A stretch of 64,000 bases of DNA, from NCBI GenBank assembly GCA_022644775.1, contig JALCHN010000001.1:124001-188000 (forward strand), written 5' to 3'. The notes under the pieces were generated by a model. The model saw only the letters and a list, made by a program, of their open reading frames with translations, searched no databases and had not been told where the DNA came from. The translations under genes were made by a program, and so were the position numbers. Position 1 is the stretch's first letter. Every line of letters starts with the position of its first letter. Below, in pieces: positions 10,294-18,837 of the stretch. This stretch comes from Eggerthellaceae bacterium (GTDB lineage: Bacteria > Actinomycetota > Coriobacteriia > Coriobacteriales > Eggerthellaceae).

Positions 10294-12109
10294 CGGTCAC
10301 CGATTTGGCCAGGTTGCGGGGCTTGTCGACGTCGCAGCCGCGGGCGATCGCCATCGAGCGGGCGAAGAGCTGCAGGGGCACGCTCGCCACGATCGGCATG
10401 AAGGCGTCGCGCACCTTGGGGATGTAGATCACGTGGTCGGCGTTGGCCTTGATCTCCTCGTCCCCTTCGGTGGCCACGGCCACGATCATGGCGCCGCGCG
10501 AACGGCTTTCCTGCAGGTTGGACACGACCTTGTCGTAGACCGGCGACTGGGTGGCCACGGCGATCACGGGAAAGCCGGGCTCGAGCAGGGCGATTGGGCC
10601 ATGCTTCATCTCGCCGGCCGGGTAGGCCTCGGCGTGCACGTAGCTGATCTCCTTGAGCTTCAGGGCGCCTTCGTAGCTGGTGGCCGAGCCCATGCCGCGA
10701 CCGATGAAGAAGGCGTCGGTGGCGTCCTTGCAGGCGCGGGCGGCTTCGTCGACGGCCTTCGTGTCGGCCAGGACGTACTCGACCTTTTCGGCCGTGTCGG
10801 CCAGGTCTTTGAACAGCAAGCGCACCTGGTCGTTGGTGAGCTTGCCCTTGGCCTGGGCGAGCACCATCGACAGCAGAGTGAGGCTGACCACCTGGCCCAG
10901 GAAGGACTTGGTGGACGCCACGGCAATTTCCTTGTTAGCCTTCGTGTAAATCACGCCGTCGCTTTCGCGGGCCACCGGGCTGCCGATGACGTTGGTGATG
11001 CCAAAGACCTTGCCGCCCTTGATGCGGGCCTCGCGGATCGCGGCAAGGGTGTCGGCGGTTTCGCCGGACTGCGAGACGGCCACCACGAGCGTGGAGGGGG
11101 TGATAATCGGGTTGCGGTAGCGGAATTCGCTCGCGACCTCGACTTCGGTGGGAATGCGGGCCCAGCCTTCGATGAGCTGGCGGGCGATGAGCCCGGCGTG
11201 GTAGCTCGTGCCGCAGGCCACGATGTAGACGCGGTCGATGAGGCGGAGTTCTTCGAGCGACATGCCCAGCTCGTCGATCGACAGCACGCCGTTGGTCATG
11301 CGGCCGGCGAGCGTGTCGCGGATGACGCGGGGCTGTTCGTGAATCTCCTTGAGCATGAAGTCGGGGTAGCCGCCCTTTTCGGCCACGTCGACGTCCCAGT
11401 CGACGTGCATGATCGACGGCTCGATTTCCTCGAGTTCGGCGTTGTAGTAGGTGATGCCGTCGGGTCGCATGTCGGCGAGCTGGCCGTCGCCGAGGACCGC
11501 GACGTCGCGCGAGGCTTCGATGACGGCGATGATGTCGCTCGCCACGTAGCTGCCGGCCTCGCCATGGGCGAGGACGATCGGGCTGTCCTTGCGGGTCGCG
11601 ACGATGCGGCCGGGTTCGGCGGCGCAGGTGATGGCCAGGCCGTAGGCGCCGATGATGTCCTGGGTGGCGCGGGCCACGGCGGCGAGCAGGTCGCCCTGGT
11701 AGTAGCCTTCCACCAGATGGGCGACGACTTCGGTGTCGGTGTCGCTTCTGAAGGTATGGCCCTGGGCGGCGAGCTTTTCGCGCAGCTCCTGGAAGTTTTC
11801 GATGATGCCGTTGTGCACCACGGCGATCTGCCCGTCGCAGGACACGTGCGGATGGGCGTTGCGCTCGCTCGGCGCACCGTGAGTGGCCCAACGGGTGTGG
11901 CCGATGCCGCAGGTGCTCGCGCTGGGCATGTCCGCCACGGCTTCGGCGAGGCCTTCGACCTTGCCCACGCGGCGCGTGACCGAAAGGCCGCCCGCCTCCT
12001 GCAGGGCGATGCCCGCAGAGTCGTACCCACGGTACTCAAGACGGCGAAGGCCTTCGATGAGGACGTCCTTAGCGAGCTTGGTCCCCGTGTAGCCTACGAT
12101 TCCGCACAT
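10286..12109 (-). CDS. glmS: Glutamine-fructose-6-phosphate aminotransferase (isomerizing)
   Basis: 607 residues. GlmS makes glucosamine-6-phosphate, the first step to UDP-GlcNAc for cell wall synthesis. ATG 12109 places the nucleophilic Cys directly after the initiator Met (MCGIVGYTG), as the N-terminal glutamine amidotransferase mechanism requires, and AGGAGC lies 8 nt upstream. Two SIS sugar-isomerase domains follow, with CGTSYHAG, SQSGETADT and the C-terminal DKPRNLAKSVTVE. A search of the leader by eye gave no glmS-ribozyme core. It overlaps the possible TTG start of acpS. Confidence 0.97.
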   Translation of the reverse strand: MCGIVGYTGTKLAKDVLIEGLRRLEYRGYDSAGIALQEAGGLSVTRRVGKVEGLAEAVADMPSASTCGIGHTRWATHGAPSERNAHPHVSCDGQIAVVHNGIIENFQELREKLAAQGHTFRSDTDTEVVAHLVEGYYQGDLLAAVARATQDIIGAYGLAITCAAEPGRIVATRKDSPIVLAHGEAGSYVASDIIAVIEASRDVAVLGDGQLADMRPDGITYYNAELEEIEPSIMHVDWDVDVAEKGGYPDFMLKEIHEQPRVIRDTLAGRMTNGVLSIDELGMSLEELRLIDRVYIVACGTSYHAGLIARQLIEGWARIPTEVEVASEFRYRNPIITPSTLVVAVSQSGETADTLAAIREARIKGGKVFGITNVIGSPVARESDGVIYTKANKEIAVASTKSFLGQVVSLTLLSMVLAQAKGKLTNDQVRLLFKDLADTAEKVEYVLADTKAVDEAARACKDATDAFFIGRGMGSATSYEGALKLKEISYVHAEAYPAGEMKHGPIALLEPGFPVIAVATQSPVYDKVVSNLQESRSRGAMIVAVATEGDEEIKANADHVIYIPKVRDAFMPIVASVPLQLFARSMAIARGCDVDKPRNLAKSVTVE

Positions 12110-12349
12110 ATGCAAGCTCCTTCCGAGCGATTCCGGCGCGGCGGGCGCCGGTTGCCAGAGCCTTGCGGCTCGATCGTTCTGCGTGTAAACAGGTCAGATT
12201 ATCCCGCAAAACCACGGGCCGCGCACGGCGCGGCGCGTTTGCCATACACGCACCACAGGCGCGGCGGGCGGCGTCCCGCACGCGCGTGGGACGCTACGGG
12301 GCGCGGCGCCGGCCTGCGAACGCGGGTCGAACGCGGAACGCAGGCGCGC

Positions 12350-13396
12350 CTAAAGCACCGTGACGTTGGCCTGGGCGAGCACCCAGCCGCCGGCCTTCAG
12401 GCGCTCGGCCGATTCCTCGATCGCGAACAGGTAGCCGGTCTCGCGCATCTGGGCTTCGGCCTCGTCTTCGTTGCCGGGGGCGATCGCCGAAAGGGCCGCG
12501 CGCCGGTCTTCGTCGGTGACCTCGAGCTTCTCGTGGCGAAAGACCGCGTCGAGCGCCGCGGACTGGCGCAGGGTCTCGCGGGCCTGGTTCTGGGCGTTCA
12601 CCTCGAGCGCCTCGCGCGTCATCTGCTGGGCCTTCAGGAAGTCGTCGAGCGTCATGTGCTGGGCCGCAAGCTGGTCGCGCAGCTCTTCGAGCATCGCCTG
12701 GCGCAGGACGTCGACCAGGTCGGGCGCCACGTCTTCGACCAGGCGCTTGGTGAGCTCGGCGGTAGCCAGGCTCATCTGGTACTGCACGAACTGCTGGCGC
12801 TTGTACTGGCGGCCGGCGGCGGCCAGCTGGCTGCGCAGGTCGGCCACCGTGTTGCAGCCCTCGTCGGGGATGTTGGCCGCGACCCAGGCGTCGTCGATCG
12901 CGTCGGGCGTGCCGTCCAAGTTATGGGCCAGCGTGCCGTTGCGCACGGCTTCCGCGGTGATTTCGGCCACGCGCTCGTCGATTTCCGCTTCGGTCACCGA
13001 AGGCGCTTCGACCTCGATCGACACGGGGTCGTAGCTCGAAAGCTCGATCGTGGGACGCGGGTACATCGAGACCTCGAAGACGAGCGGCTCCCCCGCGCCC
13101 GGAGTGGCCGGGAAGGTGCCGCGCGGGTCGCAGATCGGATGGAGGCCCGACTGCTCGATCGCGCGAGGCAACAGCCAGTTGACCGCCGCGTCGAGCTTGG
13201 CGGCCGCGACGTCGCCGTCGGCACCCACCACGTTTTCCAGAATCGCGTCGACCTCGCCGGGAGCGGGCACCGCGTCGGTGGGCTTCAAGAAGAACGCGCG
13301 CACGCCCGCGCAGACGGCGTCGCGGTACTCTTCGGGAGCGGCTTCCACCCGCAGGGTCACCTTGCTTCCCGCACGGCTGATTTCTTCCACCTTCAT
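12350..13396 (-). CDS. tig: Trigger-factor-like chaperone lacking the PPIase domain
   Basis: 348 residues against about 430 for a full trigger factor. The N-terminal part (MKVEEISRAGSKVTLRVEA) and the long helical C-terminal part (about 140-348, from EAEIDERVAEITAEAVRNGT) align with the ribosome-binding and chaperone domains. The FKBP-type PPIase domain that should lie between them is missing, and the ribosome-docking signature GFRxGKxP is not present at its expected position. It may therefore be a stand-alone holdase or a divergent ribosome-associated chaperone. ATG 13396 follows a GGGGAG ribosome-binding site. It is divergent from the Mrp gene and lies 240 nt before glmS. Confidence 0.8.
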   Translation of the reverse strand: MKVEEISRAGSKVTLRVEAAPEEYRDAVCAGVRAFFLKPTDAVPAPGEVDAILENVVGADGDVAAAKLDAAVNWLLPRAIEQSGLHPICDPRGTFPATPGAGEPLVFEVSMYPRPTIELSSYDPVSIEVEAPSVTEAEIDERVAEITAEAVRNGTLAHNLDGTPDAIDDAWVAANIPDEGCNTVADLRSQLAAAGRQYKRQQFVQYQMSLATAELTKRLVEDVAPDLVDVLRQAMLEELRDQLAAQHMTLDDFLKAQQMTREALEVNAQNQARETLRQSAALDAVFRHEKLEVTDEDRRAALSAIAPGNEDEAEAQMRETGYLFAIEESAERLKAGGWVLAQANVTVL

Positions 13397-13471
13397 TCGA
13401 AAACTCCCCTTTCACAAGCGCAAAGGGCCTTGCGCCGTCGCTGTTTTGCCTTCGAGTATAGGCAGGTCCCT

Positions 13472-13491
13472 CTCCTTCATACGGGAAGGAG
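13472..13491. promoter_or_regulatory. Inverted repeat between the tig-like and mrp genes
   Basis: CTCCTTC and GAAGGAG arms surround a 6-nt centre in the 199-nt divergent promoter region. It could be a shared operator. A TATACT (-10 type) on the minus strand at 13455-13460 lies next to it. Confidence 0.3.
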
Positions 13492-13500
13492 TGTCCTTGT

Positions 13501-13528
13501 TTGAGAACAGTAACCCGTGTGATACGAT
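13501..13528 (+). promoter_or_regulatory. Putative sigma-70 promoter of the Mrp gene
   Basis: TTGAGA (13501-13506) and TACGAT (13523-13528) are separated by 16 nt, about 70 nt before the start codon at 13596. Confidence 0.5.
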
Positions 13529-13595
13529 GCAGCCCAGACGAGATGCGCCCAGCGCGCATGCGGCTTTTCACGCACTGTTTCGAAAGAAGGTTTAT

Positions 13596-14441
13596 ATGGC
13601 AGCGAACACTGCTCCCCTTTCCGACGAGGAAAAGGCGGCCCTGCAGGGCTGCGGCGAAGACAAGGGCCCTACGGTCCTCGAGCCCAACGGGCGTTCCACG
13701 ATCCATCACGTGATCGGCGTGGTGTCGGGCAAAGGCGGCGTGGGCAAGAGCCTGGTCACCAGCCTGCTCGCCAGCGAGGCTAACAAGCGCGGCAAGAAGG
13801 TCGGCATCCTCGACGCCGACGTCACGGGCCCCTCGATCCCCAAGACCTTCGGGATCACCAACCCGCTGACCGCCGATAACGACGGCATCCTGCCCGCCCA
13901 GACCCAAAGCGGCATCAAGGTCGTGTCGACCAACCTCATGCTCCCCGAAGACGACATGCCGATCGCCTGGCGCGGCCCGGTCGTGAGCAACGCGATCCGC
14001 CAGTTCTTCAACGAGACCAACTGGGGCGAGATCGACTACCTCTTCGTCGACATGCCCCCGGGAACCTCCGACGTGCTGCTCACCGTGTTCCAGAGCCTGC
14101 CGGTCGACGGCATCGTGACCGTGTCGGCCCCGCAGGAACTCGTGGCCATGATCGTGGGCAAGGCCGTCAACCTGGCGACCGAAATGAACGTCAAGACGCT
14201 CGGTCTGGTCGAGAACATGGCCTACTTCGAGTGCCCCGACTGCGGCAAGAAGCACTACATCTTCGGCGAGCCCCAGGGCAAGGAAGTGGCTGAAAAGTAC
14301 CACATCCCGGCCTACGCGACCCTGCCGATCGACCCCAAGTTCGCCGCTCTCTGCGACGAAGGGAAGGTCGAGGAATACGACGTGGCCGGCCGTTTGGACC
14401 CGGTCATCGCCGAAATCGAAAAGGTTCCCGAGCGCGCCTAA
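13596..14441 (+). CDS. Mrp/NBP35-family Fe-S cluster carrier ATPase
   Basis: 281 residues. The deviant Walker A VVSGKGGVGKS (about 43-52), ILDADVTGPSIPK, and FVDMPPGTSDVLLTVFQS identify the Mrp (ApbC/NBP35) group of P-loop ATPases that bind a [4Fe-4S] cluster at a dimer interface and pass it to target proteins. The CPDCGKKHY motif (about 210) holds the cluster-binding CxxC. A further Cys lies in the N-terminal QGCGEDKG. The MIP18-like N-terminal domain of E. coli Mrp is absent. ATG 13596 is supported by AAGAAGG upstream. It probably serves the many Fe-S proteins here, such as the DmsA/B-like subunits and IspG. Confidence 0.93.
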   Translation: MAANTAPLSDEEKAALQGCGEDKGPTVLEPNGRSTIHHVIGVVSGKGGVGKSLVTSLLASEANKRGKKVGILDADVTGPSIPKTFGITNPLTADNDGILPAQTQSGIKVVSTNLMLPEDDMPIAWRGPVVSNAIRQFFNETNWGEIDYLFVDMPPGTSDVLLTVFQSLPVDGIVTVSAPQELVAMIVGKAVNLATEMNVKTLGLVENMAYFECPDCGKKHYIFGEPQGKEVAEKYHIPAYATLPIDPKFAALCDEGKVEEYDVAGRLDPVIAEIEKVPERA

Positions 14442-14463
14442 GCGCCGCGAATCCCACCGGCTT

Positions 14464-14492
14464 GCGAGCGGCCTTCGGGCCGCTCGCTTCGT
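14464..14492 (+). terminator. Rho-independent terminator after the Mrp gene
   Basis: GCGAGCGGCC pairs with GGCCGCTCGC around a TTCG tetraloop and is followed by TTCGTTT. Confidence 0.85.
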
Positions 14493-14493
14493 T

Positions 14494-14546
14494 TGTGACA
14501 ACGTCACCTGCCCCCGTTGTCACATGACGATGGGGGCAGGTCACGT
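14494..14546. repeat. Compound palindromic repeat (CACCTGCCCCC type)
   Basis: TGTGACAACG and CGTTGTCACA form an outer inverted pair, while AACGTCACCTGCCCCC pairs with the downstream GGGGGCAGGTCACGTT with one mismatch, so two alternative hairpins overlap. The TGTGACAAC end is shared with the palindromes near 23431-23941, and a G-rich core flanked by GACAAC ends is shared with 46258-46323. Confidence 0.7.
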
Positions 14547-14609
14547 TTTCGCACGTTCGCCGGCCGCGCCCCGTTGCGCAGCCCGCGCATTCCGAAGGGA
14601 AGGACCGCC

Positions 14610-14876
14610 ATGACCAACAAGGATCCCAACCCCAGCGTGGTAGGCACCCCTTCCGACCCGCACGCCCACGTGGTGCGCACCCTTCTGCCCAGTCAGATCG
14701 CCAAGCTGAAGGCCGAGGCGCGCGCAGCCGGCCGCGACGCGCAGATCGAGACAGACGAGCAGCAGGCAGCGCCGATCCGCGCGATCAACGAGGACGACGA
14801 CGGCTACGACCCCTATTCCGACCTGCACGACGCCCCCGCCCGCGAGCCCCTTTTCGAGAAGGACCCCTGGGACTAG
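14610..14876 (+). CDS. Small acidic hypothetical protein (88 aa)
   Basis: No family recognised. 88 residues, soluble, rich in Asp, Glu, Ala and Pro, with no membrane helix or cysteine. The middle is a short amphipathic helix (LLPSQIAKLKAEARAAGR) and the C-terminal third is strongly acidic (NEDDDGYDPYSD, ending FEKDPWD). It has a good ribosome-binding site (GGGAAGGA, 5 nt before ATG 14610) and codon use like its neighbours, so it is likely real. It converges on the ECF S-component gene 23 nt away. Confidence 0.7.
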   Translation: MTNKDPNPSVVGTPSDPHAHVVRTLLPSQIAKLKAEARAAGRDAQIETDEQQAAPIRAINEDDDGYDPYSDLHDAPAREPLFEKDPWD

Positions 14877-14899
14877 GGACGCGCGGCTCGCCCCGGCGC

Positions 14900-15670
14900 C
14901 TACAGCCCGTATTTCACCTTCACGCGGGCGATTTTCCGTCGCCAGGGCGCGTAGAGGATGAGCAGGAAGGCGACCGTGGCGATGCCATGGGCGATGTCGA
15001 AGGGCAGCGCGGCCGCGTACACGGCAAGGGCCTCGGAAGCGGTCTGCGGATGGAAGAACCCCAGGATGCTCCACAGGTTCAAGATGAAGCCGTAGCCCAA
15101 GCAGGCTGCGAACCCGTAGGCGCACACCCCCGCCGTGCGCTCGAACAGGCGGCTGTGCGCAAGCAGGCCGGCCCCGTAGCCCACCAGGCCCCAGGCGTAC
15201 ATCTGCCAGGGCGTCCAGGGCCCCTGGCCGAAGAAGAAGTTCGATACGAGCGCAGCGAGTGCCCCCACCATGAAGCCGCTCTGCCTGCCGAAGGCGACTC
15301 CCGCCACGATCGCGATCGCCGACACGGGCTTCACGTCGGGGAAGGGCGCGAACAGGATGCGGCCGGCGGCGGCGAGCGCGGCAAGCACCGCGACCGGCAT
15401 TGTTTCGCGCAGTCGCGGGCGGCGATGCTCGTAGACGGCGAAGAAGAGGGCGAGCGCGGCAAGCACTACCACGAGCGTGAGCAGGGCCGTCTGCTCGATC
15501 CCCGCCGCCGCGCACGCCCCCATGGCCGCGGCGGGCGCGATCAGGGCCGCCGCCTCGAGCACGGCGTACGCCCCGCGGCGCGGAACGGGCGCGCATCCCC
15601 TCGCCGGGACGCCCTGCCTCATGGGAGCGCCTCCCGGCGTCGGCGCGTTGCCGCGCGCGCTCCCGCTCAT
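14900..15670 (-). CDS. ECF transporter S component (probable cobalamin specificity)
   Basis: 256 residues. A short Gly/Pro-rich N-terminal tail precedes about six to seven membrane helices, with the helix pair AIAIVAGVAFGRQSGFMVGA and NFFFGQGPWTPWQMYAWGL typical of ECF substrate-binding (S) subunits. The cobalamin riboswitch heading this operon makes a vitamin B12 or precursor substrate (CbrT-like role) the best inference; sequence alone does not prove it. Its ATG overlaps the stop of the ATPase gene (ATGA, 4 nt), so the two are translationally coupled. It is the last gene of the operon. Confidence 0.88.
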   Translation of the reverse strand: MSGSARGNAPTPGGAPMRQGVPARGCAPVPRRGAYAVLEAAALIAPAAAMGACAAAGIEQTALLTLVVVLAALALFFAVYEHRRPRLRETMPVAVLAALAAAGRILFAPFPDVKPVSAIAIVAGVAFGRQSGFMVGALAALVSNFFFGQGPWTPWQMYAWGLVGYGAGLLAHSRLFERTAGVCAYGFAACLGYGFILNLWSILGFFHPQTASEALAVYAAALPFDIAHGIATVAFLLILYAPWRRKIARVKVKYGL

Positions 15671-17112
15671 CGCAGGGCTCCGTACAGACGGGCGCGCTCA
15701 TGCGGGCGATAGACGAGGTTTTCCGAAAAGAAGCCGTCGACCGGCTCGGTGCAGGCGTCCTGCCCGTCGAAGAGCATCGTGACCTCATCGGCTACGACGT
15801 AGGCGAAATCGAGGTCGTGGGTGGCCATGACCACGGCGGCCCCGTCGTCGGCCGCCCGCCGCACAAGGCGCGCGAGCTGGGCGGCGGCGCGCGGGTCGAG
15901 CCCCTTCGAGGGCTCGTCGAGCAAGAACAGGCGCGGGCGCAGCAAGGAGAGCTTGGCGAAGGCGAGCAGCTGCTGCTGGCCGCCCGACAGATCGTAGGGG
16001 TGGCGACCGGCCGCCGCCGCCAGGCCGAACCGCTCGAGCGCGGCCGTCTCGTCTTCGGCGGTATAGCAGCCCCGGTCGCGCCATTCGGCCAGCTCTTCGA
16101 CCACCGAATCGCACACGAAGAGCGTCTTGGGATCCTGGGGCAGATAGGCGCACGTCCCGCGATCGGCGCGCGACACGCTCCCCCGCTGGGTGCGCACCGC
16201 GCCCGCCACGACCTTGAGCAGGGTCGACTTGCCGCAGCCGTTGCCGCCCACCACCGCATGCACGGCGCCGGCGCGCGCTGAAAAATCGAGCCCGCGCAAC
16301 ACCCAGGCGCCGTCTCGCTCGTAGCGCGTCCACACGTCGCGCGCCCGCGCCGCTTCCGCACCGGGCTGTCGCTCTGCGCGCAGCAGGCCGCAGGCCGTCG
16401 TCTGCGGACGGGGCGCCAGCGGCTCCAGGGGCGACAGGGCGACCGTCTGCGTGGCCCAGGGCTCGGCTTCTTCGGGCATATGGGTCGCCATGATCACGGT
16501 CACGCCGAGCTCGCGGTTCACGCGGCCGAGCATGTGCAGGAAGATCCCGCGCGCGTAAGGGTCGAGCTGGGCGGTGGGCTCGTCGAGCAGGATGAGGCGA
16601 GGGCGCAGGGCGAGCACGCCCGCCAGGTTCACGAGCTGCTGCTGACCGCCCGAAATCTCTTCGGTCCGCTTCCGCACCCAAGGCTCGATGCCCAAGAAGT
16701 GGGCCGCTTCGGCCACGCGCCGCCGCATCGTGTCGGGCGCCGTCCCCAGGTTTTCCAGCCCGAAGGCGATTTCGTGCCACACCGTGTCGCAGACGATCTG
16801 CGCGCCGGGGTCTTGTCCCACGAAGCCCACCTGCCGGGCCGATTCCTTCGCCGAAAGGCCCGCCATGCGCTCGCCTGCGCGCACGAGGGGCGCACCCGCC
16901 ACCTGCAGGCTTCCGCCGAAGGCGCCCACCGGCGTGAGCTCGGGCTTCATCGCGCGCAGCAGCGTGGTCTTGCCCGACCCCGTGGCCCCCACGAGCAGGC
17001 AGAAGGCGCCCTCTTCCACCGAAAAGGACACGGGCGCGAGCGCTTCGCCTGACTGCCGGCCCTCTTCGACCGCATAGGAAAACGACAGCTCGTCTACTTC
17101 GACAATCGCCAT
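15667..17112 (-). CDS. ECF transporter ATPase, two ABC domains in one chain (A-A' fusion)
   Basis: 481 residues holding two ABC ATPase domains. The first has Walker A GATGSGKTT, signature SGGQQQ and Walker B LILLDEPTAQLDP; the second has GGNGCGKST, LSGGQQQL and LFLLDEPSKGLDP. Both look catalytically intact. In ECF systems two ATPases (often EcfA and EcfA') power uptake through the T subunit; here they are fused, as in several actinobacterial systems. GGAGAG lies 7 nt before ATG 17112. The start overlaps the T-subunit gene by 19 nt and the end overlaps the S-component gene by 4 nt. Confidence 0.95.
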   Translation of the reverse strand: MAIVEVDELSFSYAVEEGRQSGEALAPVSFSVEEGAFCLLVGATGSGKTTLLRAMKPELTPVGAFGGSLQVAGAPLVRAGERMAGLSAKESARQVGFVGQDPGAQIVCDTVWHEIAFGLENLGTAPDTMRRRVAEAAHFLGIEPWVRKRTEEISGGQQQLVNLAGVLALRPRLILLDEPTAQLDPYARGIFLHMLGRVNRELGVTVIMATHMPEEAEPWATQTVALSPLEPLAPRPQTTACGLLRAERQPGAEAARARDVWTRYERDGAWVLRGLDFSARAGAVHAVVGGNGCGKSTLLKVVAGAVRTQRGSVSRADRGTCAYLPQDPKTLFVCDSVVEELAEWRDRGCYTAEDETAALERFGLAAAAGRHPYDLSGGQQQLLAFAKLSLLRPRLFLLDEPSKGLDPRAAAQLARLVRRAADDGAAVVMATHDLDFAYVVADEVTMLFDGQDACTEPVDGFFSENLVYRPHERARLYGALR

Positions 17113-17972
17113 TGGGCGCTCTCCTTCGCAGACAGGATCACCGGCACCGCCATGAGCAGGACGTAGGGCGCGTACCCCCACCACACGACCAGGCGGCTGG
17201 CCGTGGGATAGAACGAATACTGGCTGCAGGCGACGGCAGCGAGCAGGCCGCTTGCCGTCACGAGCGCGCCGACGAGGACGAGCGCCGCCCCGTCGCGCAG
17301 GCGAAAGCGCACGCGTCGGTAGAGGGTGCGCGGAAGCCCGCATTCGTACCCGCGGGCGCGCATGGCGTCGCTGCGGACGATGCCGTCTTCCATCCCCCAC
17401 CCCATGAGCACCGACGCGATGCGGACGTTCAGGCGCAGGCGGTCGCGTTTGGATTGGGAAGCCGGCGGAAAGGCCGCGTCCTGGACGGCCCGCACGCTGC
17501 GGCCCCGCCGGACGAACTGGCGGGTGAGCCGCATGACCTGTGTCACGATGAGCGCCACCGTGGGCGCGCGACGGCCGAAGACCGCGAGCAGGGCCTCGCC
17601 GTCGAGGCAGCCCGACCACACCGAAAACCACATGAGCATGGCCGCGAACATGCCGCCCGCCACCGCCCCGTAGCCTAAGGCCTCGGCATAGAAGACGCGC
17701 TCGCCGATGCGGAAGAGCTCGGTCGAACCTTGGGCCACGAAGAGAAGGTTGCCCGCGGCGACCACGGCCGCGAAGACGAGCGCCCAGCCCAAGGTGCCGA
17801 AGGCCCGCGCCGGCCCGCGCACAAGGCAGGCCGCCTCCGCGGCGCCCAGAAGTGACAGGGCCACATAGACCGGGTGCACGGCCGCCATCGAGAAGACGAT
17901 GACGGCCGACAGGTAGACCACGGGCACGACCGGATGGAAGGCCTCGAAGGGGTTGGCGCGAACGGGCTCCAC
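17094..17972 (-). CDS. ECF transporter T component (membrane coupling subunit)
   Basis: 292 residues with hydrophobic helices at both ends and a long cytoplasmic helical region in the middle. The AMRARGYECG segment carries the Ala-Arg-Gly motif of EcfT proteins, which docks into the ATPase pair. The start is GTG 17972, directly after the TAA of the upstream DUF4430 gene with no spacer, so translation is probably coupled. With the fused ATPase and the S component it forms a complete group I (dedicated) ECF transporter. Confidence 0.9.
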   Translation of the reverse strand: MEPVRANPFEAFHPVVPVVYLSAVIVFSMAAVHPVYVALSLLGAAEAACLVRGPARAFGTLGWALVFAAVVAAGNLLFVAQGSTELFRIGERVFYAEALGYGAVAGGMFAAMLMWFSVWSGCLDGEALLAVFGRRAPTVALIVTQVMRLTRQFVRRGRSVRAVQDAAFPPASQSKRDRLRLNVRIASVLMGWGMEDGIVRSDAMRARGYECGLPRTLYRRVRFRLRDGAALVLVGALVTASGLLAAVACSQYSFYPTASRLVVWWGYAPYVLLMAVPVILSAKESAQWRLSK

Positions 17973-18824
17973 TTAGGAAACGTCTCCCTTGGTGACCGTG
18001 TAGACCCACACGATCGACTCGCCGCCTGCAAGCTTGTACTTGCCGAACGCGTAGTTGGGATAGACGCCGTCGACCTTGTACATCCACCCGCTGCCGGACC
18101 CGCAGGCCTTTTCGGCAAGGCCGTTGATCGAGCTCACGTAGGTGGAATTGCCCCCGACCGCGACGCCGGTGGCCTTGAGGGCGTCGTAGACCGAAGCGCC
18201 CGCGTTCACCGCGACCTGCTTGGATCCCATCGACGAGGGATAGGCGGCGTTGACCTTGTGGGCGTTGGATGCGTCGATCGTCACCGTGACGGTGATGGTC
18301 GAGGCGGCCGGCGCCGTTTGCTGCTGCTTGGCGGAACCGGATGCGGAAGGCGCCTGCGCGCTGGCAGAGCCGCCGGTCGAGGCGGACGTCGAAGAGCCCG
18401 AAGCGGACGGGGCGGCTGCGGAACCCGATGCCGCGGAGCCGGAGCCCCCCTGCGAGCTAGCGTCGCCGGCGCCGTTGCCGGTCGCACCGGACGCGTCGGT
18501 CGCGCCTGCGTCGCTCGCAACAGGGACTTCGGTTGCGGCATCGGCTTCGGGTGCCGCTCCATCGCCATCGCCTTCGGCCGCCTGGTCGCCTTCGGCTGCG
18601 GCATCGTCGGAACCCGCCGAGGCGTCGTCGGCGGCTTCTCCCGAATCGGCGGCGTCGCCATCGGTGCCCTCGTCCGCGGCAACCGTCTGGAAGGCGTCGC
18701 CGTCCCAGGGCATCGTGCAGCCGGCGAAGGGCGCGACGAAGAGCACGGCGGCAAGGAGGGCGGCGAAGATCGCCGCCCCCACGCCCAGCCGTTTGCGCGC
18801 CGTGTCGTTCAAAGGTGCCTGCAT
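17973..18824 (-). CDS. DUF4430-domain surface protein, lipoprotein-like
   Basis: 283 residues. A basic start and one hydrophobic stretch end in PFAGC, close to a lipobox (Phe at -3 is atypical), so the protein is probably secreted and perhaps lipidated. Residues 40-170 are a low-complexity Ser/Ala/Gly/Asp linker. The C-terminal domain (about 172-283) is a DUF4430 fold, with SGWMYKVDGVYPNYAFGKY and GGESIVWVYTV. DUF4430 is the family of the C-terminal beta domain of transcobalamin and intrinsic factor. Together with the riboswitch and ECF genes this suggests a B12-binding lipoprotein that hands ligand to the transporter. Confidence 0.85.
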   Translation of the reverse strand: MQAPLNDTARKRLGVGAAIFAALLAAVLFVAPFAGCTMPWDGDAFQTVAADEGTDGDAADSGEAADDASAGSDDAAAEGDQAAEGDGDGAAPEADAATEVPVASDAGATDASGATGNGAGDASSQGGSGSAASGSAAAPSASGSSTSASTGGSASAQAPSASGSAKQQQTAPAASTITVTVTIDASNAHKVNAAYPSSMGSKQVAVNAGASVYDALKATGVAVGGNSTYVSSINGLAEKACGSGSGWMYKVDGVYPNYAFGKYKLAGGESIVWVYTVTKGDVS

Positions 18825-18837
18825 GAACCTGCCGCCC

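Noticed and set aside
12110-12349. glmS ribozyme upstream of glmS
   Set aside because: The leader shows no match to the ribozyme core; only GC-rich sequence and a weak GATAAT were found.
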